Made by a program: the position numbers and the translations under genes | Shown here: piece by piece, positions 1 to 8,738 of the stretch | Position numbering within the stretch: the first letter of the stretch is position 1 | Layout of the letters: each line of letters begins with the position of its first letter | Notes under the pieces: model-generated | What the model was told of the DNA's origin: nothing | Databases searched by the model: none | The model's input: the letters and a program-made list of their open reading frames with translations, nothing else | From: Arcicella lustrica | GTDB taxonomy: Bacteria; Bacteroidota; Bacteroidia; Cytophagales; Spirosomataceae | Assembly: GCF_034930985.1 (NCBI RefSeq) | Contig: NZ_JAYGIM010000020.1 | Span: 1-64,000 of the forward strand | Direction of reading: 5' to 3' | Length of the DNA stretch: 64,000 nt

Positions 1-131
1 ACTCCCAATAGTAATCATTTAAACAGACTAAGATTTTTCGCAATTACGCCTAGTGAAAACTTTGCCGCTACACTTATACTTTTTAATTATTCGCTATAAA
101 AAGCTCAAAACTCATCTCTCAAAGCTGACCG

Positions 132-2414
132 CTATTCCACATAAATCTCATCAACCAACAACCAAGCTTTCGCTCCTGCACCATATTCACCTGCTGGAAT
201 GATGCCTTTATTTTCTGCCTGTATTTTAATAAAACGGGCTTTCACTGGCGTAATTTTTGCCCTAATTTTATTGATGCCATTCGCAGGAAAATTACTGATA
301 CGATACACTTCTTTGTAAGAAATGCCATCTTCCGAAACAGAAAAAATCAACACATTAGGTTCCCACATTCTTTGCCAATGGTATTTTAACAAGTTTAAAC
401 CTAAGGTTGAAATGCTTTGAACACTTTCTAAATCAATCGTTGCATCTAAATTTTCGCCACTAAAACCAATCCATTGTGTATTGTTGTAGCGGGCGTTTCC
501 TGTCAAGCCGTTGGTCAAAGCAAAAGGCGTATCTGGATTATAATTTGCTTTGGGTTGATGCTTCAAAATGACGTTTTTAGCAATGGCTTTGTGGTATTGA
601 AAAGCTTGTTCAAATACTTTTCCAAAAGCTTTTTTACCGACAAATAGTTGGGCTTTTACAATAGCACTTTTGTCGATAATTAGTTGATTTTGAAATACTT
701 TATCACTCGACGTCGGAGTTTTACCATCTAAAGTATAATGAATTTTGGCATTGGGTAAAGTGGTCGAAAAATGAACGATACTTTTCCCTGATTTTTCCAT
801 GGAGAAAAGATATGTAATTTCCTCAAATCTGTCGAAAAAGTTTACTTTTTTCTGTTTTAAAATATTGCGATGCTGACGTAAGCGACTGAGAAAATCATCA
901 TAATTTTTATGCGTTTTGGGCGACCAAGCGATTTCCGACAAAGCCAAGGCTCTTGGAAAAACCATATATTCTACTTGTGCTGGCTGAGGCGTGTATTCTG
1001 TCCAAATATTTGCTTGTACGCCTTTGATGTACTGTTCATCTTCGTGATTTAATTCCGTCGAAAAAGGCTCATAACTATACACTTTTGAAAGCGGTGTAAA
1101 GCTTGCCGCCGCCGTTGGTTCGTCGGGGTGAAGCGATTGGTAATAATCTAAATACAAATGACTTTCAGGAGTCATAATTACGTTATGTTTTTGCTTGGCG
1201 GCAGCAATGCCACCCGCTTCACCTCGCCAACTCATGACCGTTGCTTTCGGACTTAAACCACCTTCTAAGATTTCGTCCCAGCCAATTAATTCACGATTTT
1301 TACTGTTCAAGTATTTCTCCATTTTCTGGATAAAATAGCTTTGTAATTCGTGCTCGTCAGTTAAATGCTCATCTTTCATGCGTTTTTGGCATTTTGGACA
1401 AACTTTCCAACGAGTTTTCGGACATTCGTCTCCGCCAATATGAATGTATTTTGAAGGAAAAAGTGGAATTACTTCGTCCAGAACATCCTGTAAAAAAGTA
1501 AAAGTACTGTCGTTTCCTGCACAAAAAACATCCTCAAAAACACCCCAAAAAGTAGCTGCTTTGTATGAACCACCGATACAACCCAAATGCGGATAAGCCG
1601 ACAAAGCCGCCTGAGCATGCCCAGGCATTTCTATTTCTGGGATGATGGTTACGTACTTTTCTGAGGCATATTTTACTAAAGCTTTTACTTCTTCTTGACT
1701 GTAAAATCCGCCATACTTTTTGCCATCAAAACGGTGTGGAGAATCTTTTTTATGTCCAATAATGGTTTCGTAACGAAATGCTGCAACGCTTTGTAAACGA
1801 GGATATTTTTTGATTTCAATCCGCCAACCTTGGTCGTCAGTAAGATGCCAATGAAAAGTATTGATTTTATAAAAAGCGAGTAAATCAATGTATTTTTTCA
1901 GAAAAGAAAGCGGAAAGAAATTTCTGCCAACATCCAAATGCAAGCCACGATAAGTAAATCTTGGATAATCTTCGATGCGACAGCCAGATAAATTAAAGCC
2001 TTTATTTTGAGCTTGATATGCTATTTGTATCAAACTTTGTATGCCATAAAAAACGCCAGCTTCGTCGTGACCAGTCAATTGAATGGAATTTTTGGAAATG
2101 ATTAATTGATAGCCTTCTTTTTGAGTGACTTTATCGGCATCAATGCTTAATTGTATAAAATTGGATGTTGTATTCTTGGTAATCGGGAAAGAAAAAGGCG
2201 TTAAAGTGTGCAAGGCTTCTTGTAAAAATTGAACATTTCCACTTAAAGAAGCCGACGTTTGAAGTATCGAAGTAGATGAATTTAACGTAAATTTTTCTTG
2301 CGTAAGCTGTACAGAAACAGGTTTTGGAATAATGGCAATACTTTGGGCAAACGTGTAATTTGATGTAAAAAAGTACATCAAGAAGATGATGAAAAATGAT
2401 TTTGTCTTTGGCAT
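132..2414 (-). CDS. Exported beta-N-acetylhexosaminidase (GH20)
   Basis: Releases terminal beta-linked GlcNAc/GalNAc from glycans, probably in the periplasm or on the cell surface. The signal peptide is the first ~25 residues (hydrophobic run ending TFAQS). The GH20 barrel starts near residue 152. It has WHLTDDQGW near 189 and the catalytic Asp-Glu pair in HIGGDE near 327-330. After the barrel comes a chitobiase C-terminal-like segment (IHYTLDGKTPT), then a discoidin/F5-8C-like carbohydrate-binding module. An upstream in-frame ATG at 2498 would add 28 residues, but these are encoded by an inverted repeat and would bury the signal peptide, so I chose 2414. It ends the GlcNAc/fucose locus and likely feeds the permease and NagB encoded further along. 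The family is certain; the substrate is inferred. Confidence 0.93.
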   Translation of the reverse strand: MPKTKSFFIIFLMYFFTSNYTFAQSIAIIPKPVSVQLTQEKFTLNSSTSILQTSASLSGNVQFLQEALHTLTPFSFPITKNTTSNFIQLSIDADKVTQKEGYQLIISKNSIQLTGHDEAGVFYGIQSLIQIAYQAQNKGFNLSGCRIEDYPRFTYRGLHLDVGRNFFPLSFLKKYIDLLAFYKINTFHWHLTDDQGWRIEIKKYPRLQSVAAFRYETIIGHKKDSPHRFDGKKYGGFYSQEEVKALVKYASEKYVTIIPEIEMPGHAQAALSAYPHLGCIGGSYKAATFWGVFEDVFCAGNDSTFTFLQDVLDEVIPLFPSKYIHIGGDECPKTRWKVCPKCQKRMKDEHLTDEHELQSYFIQKMEKYLNSKNRELIGWDEILEGGLSPKATVMSWRGEAGGIAAAKQKHNVIMTPESHLYLDYYQSLHPDEPTAAASFTPLSKVYSYEPFSTELNHEDEQYIKGVQANIWTEYTPQPAQVEYMVFPRALALSEIAWSPKTHKNYDDFLSRLRQHRNILKQKKVNFFDRFEEITYLFSMEKSGKSIVHFSTTLPNAKIHYTLDGKTPTSSDKVFQNQLIIDKSAIVKAQLFVGKKAFGKVFEQAFQYHKAIAKNVILKHQPKANYNPDTPFALTNGLTGNARYNNTQWIGFSGENLDATIDLESVQSISTLGLNLLKYHWQRMWEPNVLIFSVSEDGISYKEVYRISNFPANGINKIRAKITPVKARFIKIQAENKGIIPAGEYGAGAKAWLLVDEIYVE

Positions 2415-2440
2415 TGGAAGAAAATGATAAAATAAAATAT

Positions 2441-2512
2441 GTAGGGGCAATCCCTTGCGGTTGCCCACGTGTACAATTTTTACAATGGGCAACCGCAAAG
2501 GATTGCCCCTAC
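2441..2512. repeat. Inverted repeat, 27-nt arms (GTAGGGGCAATCC type)
   Basis: Arms 2441-2467 and 2486-2512 are complementary with one mismatch, around an 18-nt loop. The arm begins GTAGGGGCAATCC and ends GGTTGCCCA. It lies between the 3' end of the dipeptidase gene and the hexosaminidase start. A diverged relative is at 56782-56863. It looks like a dispersed REP/MITE-like hairpin rather than a simple terminator, since no T-run follows. Confidence 0.85.
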
Positions 2513-2536
2513 GGATTTAGATAATTATTTGTAAAT

Positions 2537-2569
2537 CATAATTCAGCACTCACAATTCACAACTCCTAA
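2537..2569. repeat. GTGAATTA-family short repeats at a gene 3' end
   Basis: Repeated CATAATTC / CACAATTC / CACAACTC units run directly into the stop codon of the dipeptidase gene at 2570. They belong to the same degenerate family seen at 4842, 5573, 12950, 13625, 52398 and 61456. Confidence 0.55.
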
Positions 2570-3643
2570 TTATTTCGCCCAATTCTTTCTCAAAAATCTC
2601 AGCCAGTTGCCGTGCATAATGTTTTCGATGTCGATTTGGGTATAACCTCTTTTTTCGAGAATAGACGGAATTGTTTGTAAATCGGCAATAGTATCTAAAT
2701 CATAAGGACCTTGTTCCGTACCAAAAGCTCCATCTAAATCCGAACCAATACCCACGTGCAAGGCATTGCCAGCCAATTGACAAATATGGTCGAGGTGGTC
2801 AACCATCACAGCCAAATTACAATTCATTTCTTTGGGTGTTGATTTGCCTCTTTCCCAATTTGGTACCATCATCCAAGCATCTAACGCTCCGCCAATAACA
2901 GCATCACGGCTAATCAATTCCTTAATTTGCTCGTCGCTAAATTGGCGATTATGGTTTACCAAACTTCTACACAAATTATGGCTCGCCCAAACTGCACCAT
3001 TGAAATGATCCATGGCTTCCCAGAAACTATCATCACAAAGGTGCGTCGCATCTAAAATGATGTTCAGCCTTTCCATTTCTTTCAATAAATCTTGTCCAGC
3101 TTTTCCCATAAAACCAGTCGCATCCGTTCCTTGAGCGTAACGCCCCGGACCATAATGAGCTGGGCCAATGGCACGCAAACCATACTCATAAGCTTTCTCG
3201 ACATGATTAATCGTCACGAGCGAATCTGCTCCTTCTAAGCTTAGAATATAGCCAATTGGCTTATTTTCGTTAGGAGTACCATCGTTCCAAAGCAGTAAAT
3301 GTTTTTCTAAAGATTCAAGATTCTTGATTTGAACCATTTCGCCACATTCTTCCATACTTTTATACCATGCTACTTGTCCTTGTGTTTGCGCCCAAGCCTG
3401 TTCGGGAGAAGCCCAACCCGGCAAAGTGCTGTCTGGTTTTACAAAGCGAGCAATTTGTGTAGCAACAACCAAACCAATGTTTCCTGCTCTTAATGCAGGA
3501 AAAGTAACCGTTCCTTTGGCACGGTCTGGCTTGTCGGTCATGCCTTTTTCTCTTTCACGAATTTCAGAGACCGATAATCTTAAATCACGATTCCATTCCA
3601 TCGCATTCATGCTCAGGTCAAGATGTGCGTCTATTGTAAACAT
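2570..3643 (-). CDS. Membrane-type dipeptidase (peptidase M19)
   Basis: A zinc dipeptidase of the renal dipeptidase family, whose members cleave dipeptides and often accept a C-terminal D-residue. At 357 residues it is a normal length. Family motifs are the N-terminal HxD (DAHLDLS, residues 5-11), SLEGADSL with the bridging Glu, the metal-binding histidines in DATHLCD and WASHN, and GIGSDLDGAFG near the C-terminus. No signal peptide is visible, so it is probably cytoplasmic. The next genes upstream on this strand encode a D-serine/D-threonine-type PLP enzyme and RidA, which suggests use of D-amino-acid-containing peptides. The family is secure; the substrate is inference. Confidence 0.92.
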   Translation of the reverse strand: MFTIDAHLDLSMNAMEWNRDLRLSVSEIREREKGMTDKPDRAKGTVTFPALRAGNIGLVVATQIARFVKPDSTLPGWASPEQAWAQTQGQVAWYKSMEECGEMVQIKNLESLEKHLLLWNDGTPNENKPIGYILSLEGADSLVTINHVEKAYEYGLRAIGPAHYGPGRYAQGTDATGFMGKAGQDLLKEMERLNIILDATHLCDDSFWEAMDHFNGAVWASHNLCRSLVNHNRQFSDEQIKELISRDAVIGGALDAWMMVPNWERGKSTPKEMNCNLAVMVDHLDHICQLAGNALHVGIGSDLDGAFGTEQGPYDLDTIADLQTIPSILEKRGYTQIDIENIMHGNWLRFLRKNWAK

Positions 3644-3648
3644 ATTTT

Positions 3649-3708
3649 GTAAAACGGGTTTCTAACCCGTCAGAAAAGATAAATTTACGGGTTGAAAACC
3701 CGTTTTAC
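3649..3708. repeat. Nested inverted repeat (GTAAAACGGGTT type)
   Basis: Arms 3649-3670 and 3687-3708 pair with two mismatches over 22 nt. Each arm is itself a small palindrome (ACGGGTT...AACCCGT), so alternative folds are possible. It starts five bases upstream of the dipeptidase ATG and ends two bases before the stop codon of the next gene, filling the whole gap. Confidence 0.8.
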
Positions 3709-3710
3709 GA

Positions 3711-4829
3711 TTACATGGAAATGGTTTTATCTCTTGCAATTGTTTTCCATTGTTCGCCTGTCAATACTTCATTTTCTACAACATTTGCCCTTTCGTACAA
3801 AGCACAAGTTGGGCAAATATGAATGGGTAAACCATAAAAAACATCACCAATCTGATAAGTATGATTTTCTGGAACACCCAATACTAAATGCTCTTCGTTT
3901 TGTCCGATAAAAGTGGCATCTGGAGCATTCAAGAAAAATACTCTTTTGTCTAAAGGGTTTTCTGCAGCCACAGATTTGTGTCCTAAATCCAAACAGATTT
4001 TATCTTTTTCGGGCAAAGAAATTACTCTGCTAATTACCAAAGCTGCAGCTTCAAAATCTTGCTCTGGATAAGCATCTTGATAACCTTTATCCCAATAAAC
4101 AAAAGTACCGGGGCTACATTCTACCTTTGCTCTTTGAGCATGAATCGGAAAAGTAGGCGTTCCACCAGCTACAAAATTGAGGTTTTGAATGCCTTCTTGG
4201 TTTAGCTTTTCTACTAAATTTTCTACGGCTTGGAAAGCCGTGTTACAATTTTGTGTACGAATGGTAAGGTCAAAATCTCGGATATGTCCATCGTAAATAT
4301 GTAAACCTTCAAGCTTTAAGGCAGGCAATTTTTGCAAAGCAATTGCCAAATCAAAAGCTTTTTCGGGTACAATTCCCGTGCGGTTCATGCCCACATTTAA
4401 GTCGACATAAAGCGATAAAGTAAGCTGATTTTCCAACGCAATTTTTGACATTGCCTCACCAACCGCCAAAGAATCAACCAAACAAGCAAAATGTGTTTTT
4501 GGAAATTTTTTGATGATTTCAATCAAACGCAAGAGCTTCGCTCCCACTGGCTGATACGCTAAGAGTACGTTTTCTGCTTCACAAGTCGCCAATAATTCAG
4601 TTTCGGCAATCGTCGCACATTTGAATTTCTGGATTCCTACTTCTTGCAAAAGCTTGGTTACTTCTTTGGTTTTATGCGTTTTGATGTGTGGTCGCAAACG
4701 ATTTACATCATCAATCGAAGCCAAAAGTTTTTGAATATTACGCTTTACGATACTCGGAAAAACCACCAAAGCAGGCGTATCAAGCGTTTCAATATTTTTT
4801 ATGTTGTACTCAATCGTTTTGTTACTCAT
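3711..4829 (-). CDS. D-serine dehydratase / D-threonine aldolase-like PLP enzyme
   Basis: A fold-type III PLP enzyme of the DSD1 / D-threonine aldolase family, acting on beta-hydroxy D-amino acids in the cytoplasm. An alanine-racemase-like N-terminal barrel carries RPHIKTHK, where Lys50 is the expected PLP lysine. The C-terminal beta domain has the metal-ligand pair His337 and Cys339 in HICPTC, typical of the D-serine dehydratase-like branch. At 372 residues it is full length. Its neighbours are a dipeptidase and RidA. RidA would remove the 2-aminoacrylate or imine that D-serine dehydration produces, which favours dehydratase over aldolase. The exact substrate cannot be decided from sequence. 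Confidence 0.88.
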   Translation of the reverse strand: MSNKTIEYNIKNIETLDTPALVVFPSIVKRNIQKLLASIDDVNRLRPHIKTHKTKEVTKLLQEVGIQKFKCATIAETELLATCEAENVLLAYQPVGAKLLRLIEIIKKFPKTHFACLVDSLAVGEAMSKIALENQLTLSLYVDLNVGMNRTGIVPEKAFDLAIALQKLPALKLEGLHIYDGHIRDFDLTIRTQNCNTAFQAVENLVEKLNQEGIQNLNFVAGGTPTFPIHAQRAKVECSPGTFVYWDKGYQDAYPEQDFEAAALVISRVISLPEKDKICLDLGHKSVAAENPLDKRVFFLNAPDATFIGQNEEHLVLGVPENHTYQIGDVFYGLPIHICPTCALYERANVVENEVLTGEQWKTIARDKTISM

Positions 4830-4841
4830 GGCTTAAGTAGG

Positions 4842-4876
4842 AGTGATGAATTATGAATTATGAATTGTGAATTAAA
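4842..4876. repeat. ATGAATT heptamer repeats
   Basis: ATGAATT is repeated three times, followed by GTGAATT, in the gap between the PLP enzyme start and the RidA stop. It is a short member of the dispersed GTGAATTA-like family. Confidence 0.6.
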
Positions 4877-4940
4877 ATATTGAAATTCAATGTGTTAATT
4901 CAAATAAAACATCGTTTGTTTTACCAAAACCACTTATCAA

Positions 4941-5426
4941 TTAGTCTTCGTGGAGTTCAAACAACGCTTCAATTTCCACTGGAATATTGTCTGGAAGTGT
5001 TCCCATTCCTACCGCACTTCTTACGCCGATGCCGTTTTCTGTTCCCCATACTTGGGCAAAAAGTTCGCTACAACCGTTGATGACATAAGGATGGCGTTCA
5101 AACTCTGATACGCAGTTGACCATACCCAAAATTTTAATCACACGCTTTACTCTGTCTAAACTTCCTAAATGTGTTTTGATGGTCGAAAGCATGGTTAAAC
5201 CTACTTGTTGAGCCGCCAATTTCCCTTCTTCGATGTCTAAATCTTTACCAATTCTACCAATAATCAAGCTTTTATCGTCTCTTACAGGGCCGTGACCAGA
5301 TAAGTATAAGTATTTGCCATCAATCAAATAGGGTTTATAAACACCCAAAGGAAGTGGTGCTGGAGGTAAAGAGAGTCCAAGACTTTCGAAAGAAATTTCA
5401 GGTGAAAGTAATTCAATAGTGTTCAT
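4941..5426 (-). CDS. RidA family enamine/imine deaminase
   Basis: A YjgF/YER057c/UK114 family protein, which hydrolyses reactive enamines and imines such as 2-aminoacrylate released by PLP enzymes. The C-terminal RSAVGMGTLP...VEIEA segment matches the family, and its Arg corresponds to the substrate-binding Arg of RidA. The protein is 161 residues, slightly longer than classical RidA (about 130) and like the larger Bacteroidota subgroup. I chose the ATG at 5426 (MNTIELLSP); an upstream ATG at 5498 adds a basic, poorly conserved-looking tail. It is co-directional with the D-serine dehydratase-like gene, so it probably detoxifies that enzyme's product. Confidence 0.88.
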   Translation of the reverse strand: MNTIELLSPEISFESLGLSLPPAPLPLGVYKPYLIDGKYLYLSGHGPVRDDKSLIIGRIGKDLDIEEGKLAAQQVGLTMLSTIKTHLGSLDRVKRVIKILGMVNCVSEFERHPYVINGCSELFAQVWGTENGIGVRSAVGMGTLPDNIPVEIEALFELHED

Positions 5427-5572
5427 AATTGTTCTTATTTTTTGTTTCAAATTGTTTTTGATGATGAAGGAAACGATACGTTTTCTTCTGTTTTGCAAGG
5501 TTTAAAAATTAATAAAAAGAGCTACCCTTTTTAGTGATGAGTTTTGAGTGAAGAGTTGAGAGTTTTGAGTGC

Positions 5573-5679
5573 TGAATTTTGAGTTATGAATTGTTTTTTA
5601 TGCAATTTATTGTAAATCAAGTATTCATATTCTGATTTGACAATCAATTTCTAATTCATAATTCACAACTCATAATTCA
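5573..5679. repeat. Inverted GTGAATTA/ATGAGTT-family repeat
   Basis: The left arm near 5573-5592 and the right arm 5660-5679 pair over about 20 nt with two mismatches, separated by a long AT-rich loop. More degenerate GAGTTTTGAGTGA units precede it from 5534. It lies just beyond the 3' end of the fucosidase gene (stop at 5690), so it may act as a weak terminator or RNA stabiliser. Confidence 0.65.
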
Positions 5680-5689
5680 ACATTCCTTC

Positions 5690-7051
5690 CTACTTCGCTC
5701 CATCAATATTACTTTGGCTCGCTTTGGGCGTGTTGAGTTTTCTGAATTTTGCATTTTCGATTTTCAAAACTACCGCATTTTTCCATTGATTATTCGTATA
5801 AAATCTTTGTCCATTTACGGCACTTACAACCAAACCAATATTGGTTGGAGCAGTATAAATTTTGGCATCAAAATCTTTTTTATACTCTACCAATTCGCTT
5901 TTATAACCTAAAATACTCACTTTAGTATTGGCATTCCCTTCGATGTGCGTCAATACAAAATTTTTGCGTGTTCCGTACTTCCAATCTTCGTAGCCACTTC
6001 TTTGAACGATGGCATAAATATACTTTTCATCGTTCGACTGCGTAAACCAAATATTGTCTTCACGTACCACAGAAAGCGGTTTTACTTCATGAATGGCTTC
6101 TGCATTGGCAAAATTCCAAAGGGCAATTTCTTGTAAAAGTGATTGTTGTTCAATCTGTAATTCTCCATCTTGTTTTGGTCCAACGTTCAATAAAAAGTTC
6201 CCACCTTTTGCTCTGATTTCAACCAACATATTGATGATTTCTGTACCAGATTTATGGGGGTCATTAGTGGGTTTATATTGCCAATCTGTTCCCATCGTGT
6301 AGCAAGCTTCCCACGGACGAGCCATTGGTTCGTCGGGCGTGTTTTGCTCTGGAGTAGTCATGATGTCACGAGTAATCACCAATTCTGGGTTTAAACTCCA
6401 AGCGTATTCACGCAAGCCATCACCCGGCCCGTCGATGAAAAGAATGTCAATTTTTCCGTAGTTCGTCAGTAATTCTTTCAACTGTTTTTTATCATAATCC
6501 ATCAAACCTTTATTGTTTGCAGGAAAATGCTCAGGCAATTGTAAACGACCGATTTGGATATTGTTTTTATGAAAATAATTGAAGTCTTCTGGCGAAAAGT
6601 AAATCCCAATAGCAATACCTTCTTTTCTGAAAGCGTCGATAATTTCTTTGGTAATGTCTTTTCCGTAAGGAGTATTCATTACATTAAAAGGCGTAGTTTG
6701 CGTATTGAACATACAAAAACCTGAATGATGTTTTGTGGTAAAAACAACATATTTCATGCCTGCTAATTTGGCATTTTTTGCCCATTCGGTAGGATTGAAT
6801 TTCTTTGGGTCGAAATATTTAGGTAATTCTTGAATGTACTTTTCAACATACTCGTTGGATGCACCAGCCAAGGAATGACTGATAACCGCCCCAAGCGATA
6901 CGTCCACATTCCAGTGAATAAACATCCCGAAAGCTAAATCTTGAAACCAATTTACTCGTTCGGGTTTATTATTTACTTGTACTTTTTGTGCTTGAGTTTG
7001 TATCGTAAAACAAGTACAAATCAAGAGTATTACGAACTTTTTTGAAAACAT
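5690..7051 (-). CDS. Exported alpha-L-fucosidase (GH29)
   Basis: Removes terminal alpha-L-fucose from glycans. The signal peptide is residues 1-21 (FVILLICTCFTIQTQAQ). GH29 landmarks are WFQDLAFGMFIHWN near residue 35, FTTKHHSGFCMF near 105, and DILFIDGPGD, which contains the predicted nucleophile Asp. The C-terminal part is a short beta-sandwich. At 453 residues it fits a single-catalytic-domain GH29. It lies downstream of SusCD on the same strand, past a terminator-like hairpin, and probably belongs to the same polysaccharide utilisation locus as the GH20 enzyme. Linkage specificity cannot be read from sequence. Confidence 0.92.
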   Translation of the reverse strand: MFSKKFVILLICTCFTIQTQAQKVQVNNKPERVNWFQDLAFGMFIHWNVDVSLGAVISHSLAGASNEYVEKYIQELPKYFDPKKFNPTEWAKNAKLAGMKYVVFTTKHHSGFCMFNTQTTPFNVMNTPYGKDITKEIIDAFRKEGIAIGIYFSPEDFNYFHKNNIQIGRLQLPEHFPANNKGLMDYDKKQLKELLTNYGKIDILFIDGPGDGLREYAWSLNPELVITRDIMTTPEQNTPDEPMARPWEACYTMGTDWQYKPTNDPHKSGTEIINMLVEIRAKGGNFLLNVGPKQDGELQIEQQSLLQEIALWNFANAEAIHEVKPLSVVREDNIWFTQSNDEKYIYAIVQRSGYEDWKYGTRKNFVLTHIEGNANTKVSILGYKSELVEYKKDFDAKIYTAPTNIGLVVSAVNGQRFYTNNQWKNAVVLKIENAKFRKLNTPKASQSNIDGAK

Positions 7052-7115
7052 GAGATTGTGTTAAACGATTGTTAATGAGCAATCTATGAAGTTACAAATT
7101 TTGTTGGAGAAAATA

Positions 7116-7144
7116 AACCTCACCCGTGACCTGCGGATGAGGTT
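7116..7144 (-). terminator. Hairpin terminator after susD
   Basis: 11-nt arms (7116-7126 and 7134-7144, one mismatch, AACCTCA...TGAGGTT) with a 7-nt loop. On the minus strand they are followed by a T-rich tract. It lies between susD and the fucosidase gene, so the two may be separate transcripts or partly attenuated. Confidence 0.6.
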
Positions 7145-7181
7145 CGCTTTTATAATTTAAAATTGGATAATAGCATTTTGA

Positions 7182-8726
7182 TTACTTATCCCACCAAACA
7201 CGGGTCAATAAATCATCAACACCTTGTCTTTGAACAGCTTCGTTGTACGAAGTTCTGTTAAGTGTTTGTTCAGAAACAGGATACAAGAATCTACGGAATA
7301 TTTTACCCCCTGTAGCGTTGCCCGGATACACATTTGGCGTTAAAGCTGGATAACCTGTACGACGGTAATTATTATAAACTTCCTGAGCATCAGGGAAAAG
7401 TCCAACCCAAACTTCATTGTAAATTTGTTCTGTCTGAGTCGCTACTGTACCAGTCGTTTTTAGGGCATGAGCCGCCACATAGCTGTCGATACGTGCTTGA
7501 GCAATTGTACCTGTTGTTCCGCTAATCAAATCCCATTGTTTCATCGATGCACGAATTCCTGTTTCATATAAATTAGTAGCAGTTTCTGCACTGTACCAAC
7601 CTCTTAAAGCTGCTTCTGCCAATAAGAAATTAGATTCCGCAGCTGTAAATAACAACAAAGGAGCATCTACTTTCAATACCGTTGTTTGCTTTGGTTCTGA
7701 ATAAGTAATAAAATCAGAAGGTTTTGTACCATTGATGGTTGCAGGCATTCCTTTCTGAATACTTTCATCTGAACTTGCCGAACCGTTTACATATACTACA
7801 GAAAGAGCACTTAAACGAGGGTCGCTATTGGCTTTCAATGAATTGATAAATACTTGTTGATATTTTCCACCTTCAGTATTGTTTGTACCGTCGGCACGAA
7901 GATAATTATCATTCAACAACTGCCATGCAATAGGGTTTTTGTTGATGTTTTGTCCACCAGAAGTATAAGTCATTTTAGCAATATCAGCATACTCTCTGAT
8001 TACTCCGCCAGCGATTGCCTTAGTTACCCAGCTTTGTGCCGCTGCCGCATCAACTTTTGTTAAACGCATACCCAAGCGAAGCATTAATGAATAAGCAAAC
8101 TTTTTCCATTGCGTAACATTTCCTTGATAAATCAAATCTGAATTACCGAAAGTTGTCGTATTAGCAGTTGTCAAAGCTGTTGCAGATGCTTCTAATTCTT
8201 TCAACATATCTGCATAAATCGCACTTTGAGAATCGTATTTAGGCTGAAAAATAGAAAGATTATAGCCTTGTCCTGCATCAGTATAGGGAATATCGCCATA
8301 TAAATCAGTCAAGCGACTGAAACAATATACTCGCCAAATACGAGCTGTTGCGTATAAATTTACTTTTGTTGGATCGTCTTTTACCGCTTTAATTACCTCT
8401 CCAATTTCATTAATCTGATTTGGATAAGAATTGGTAAAAACACCACCTGTGGCATTTACTTGTGAAGCTGTATATTTAGAGCCGAAACCTTCTACATCGT
8501 TGTAGCTGGTAGTATATTGCATCAAACCAAACAAAAGGCTACCCTTGTTACCACTGTTGGCTGCGCCATCGTACAAAGCTTTACTGAAGATGTAAGCAGT
8601 AGTCGGAACAGAAACGGCATTTGGATTGGTATTGATTTCAGCGAAATCTTTATCGCAAGCCGTAAATAGCGTCATGCTACACGCTGCCAATAAAGGAAAT
8701 GTATATTTTGAAAATAACTGTTTCAT
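7182..8726 (-). CDS. SusD/RagB-like surface glycan-binding lipoprotein
   Basis: The outer-membrane lipoprotein partner of the SusC-like porin encoded 12 bp upstream; it binds glycan at the cell surface. The lipoprotein signal ends LFTAC, with acidic residues right after the Cys (CDKDF), as in exported Bacteroidota lipoproteins. The following DKDFAEINTNPNAV segment and the overall pattern fit the SusD-like_2 branch. It is 514 residues, full length for the family. It is co-transcribed with the SusC gene and followed by GH29 and GH20 enzymes, so a GlcNAc- or fucose-containing glycan is a reasonable substrate. Confidence 0.93.
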   Translation of the reverse strand: MKQLFSKYTFPLLAACSMTLFTACDKDFAEINTNPNAVSVPTTAYIFSKALYDGAANSGNKGSLLFGLMQYTTSYNDVEGFGSKYTASQVNATGGVFTNSYPNQINEIGEVIKAVKDDPTKVNLYATARIWRVYCFSRLTDLYGDIPYTDAGQGYNLSIFQPKYDSQSAIYADMLKELEASATALTTANTTTFGNSDLIYQGNVTQWKKFAYSLMLRLGMRLTKVDAAAAQSWVTKAIAGGVIREYADIAKMTYTSGGQNINKNPIAWQLLNDNYLRADGTNNTEGGKYQQVFINSLKANSDPRLSALSVVYVNGSASSDESIQKGMPATINGTKPSDFITYSEPKQTTVLKVDAPLLLFTAAESNFLLAEAALRGWYSAETATNLYETGIRASMKQWDLISGTTGTIAQARIDSYVAAHALKTTGTVATQTEQIYNEVWVGLFPDAQEVYNNYRRTGYPALTPNVYPGNATGGKIFRRFLYPVSEQTLNRTSYNEAVQRQGVDDLLTRVWWDK

Positions 8727-8738
8727 TGTCTTGCTTTT

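Noticed and set aside
2415..2498. Upstream start of the hexosaminidase at 2498
   Set aside because: The extra 28 residues are translated from an inverted repeat and would precede a good signal peptide.
7334..7525. Plus-strand frames inside susD and susC genes
   Set aside because: Short antisense frames with no independent support.
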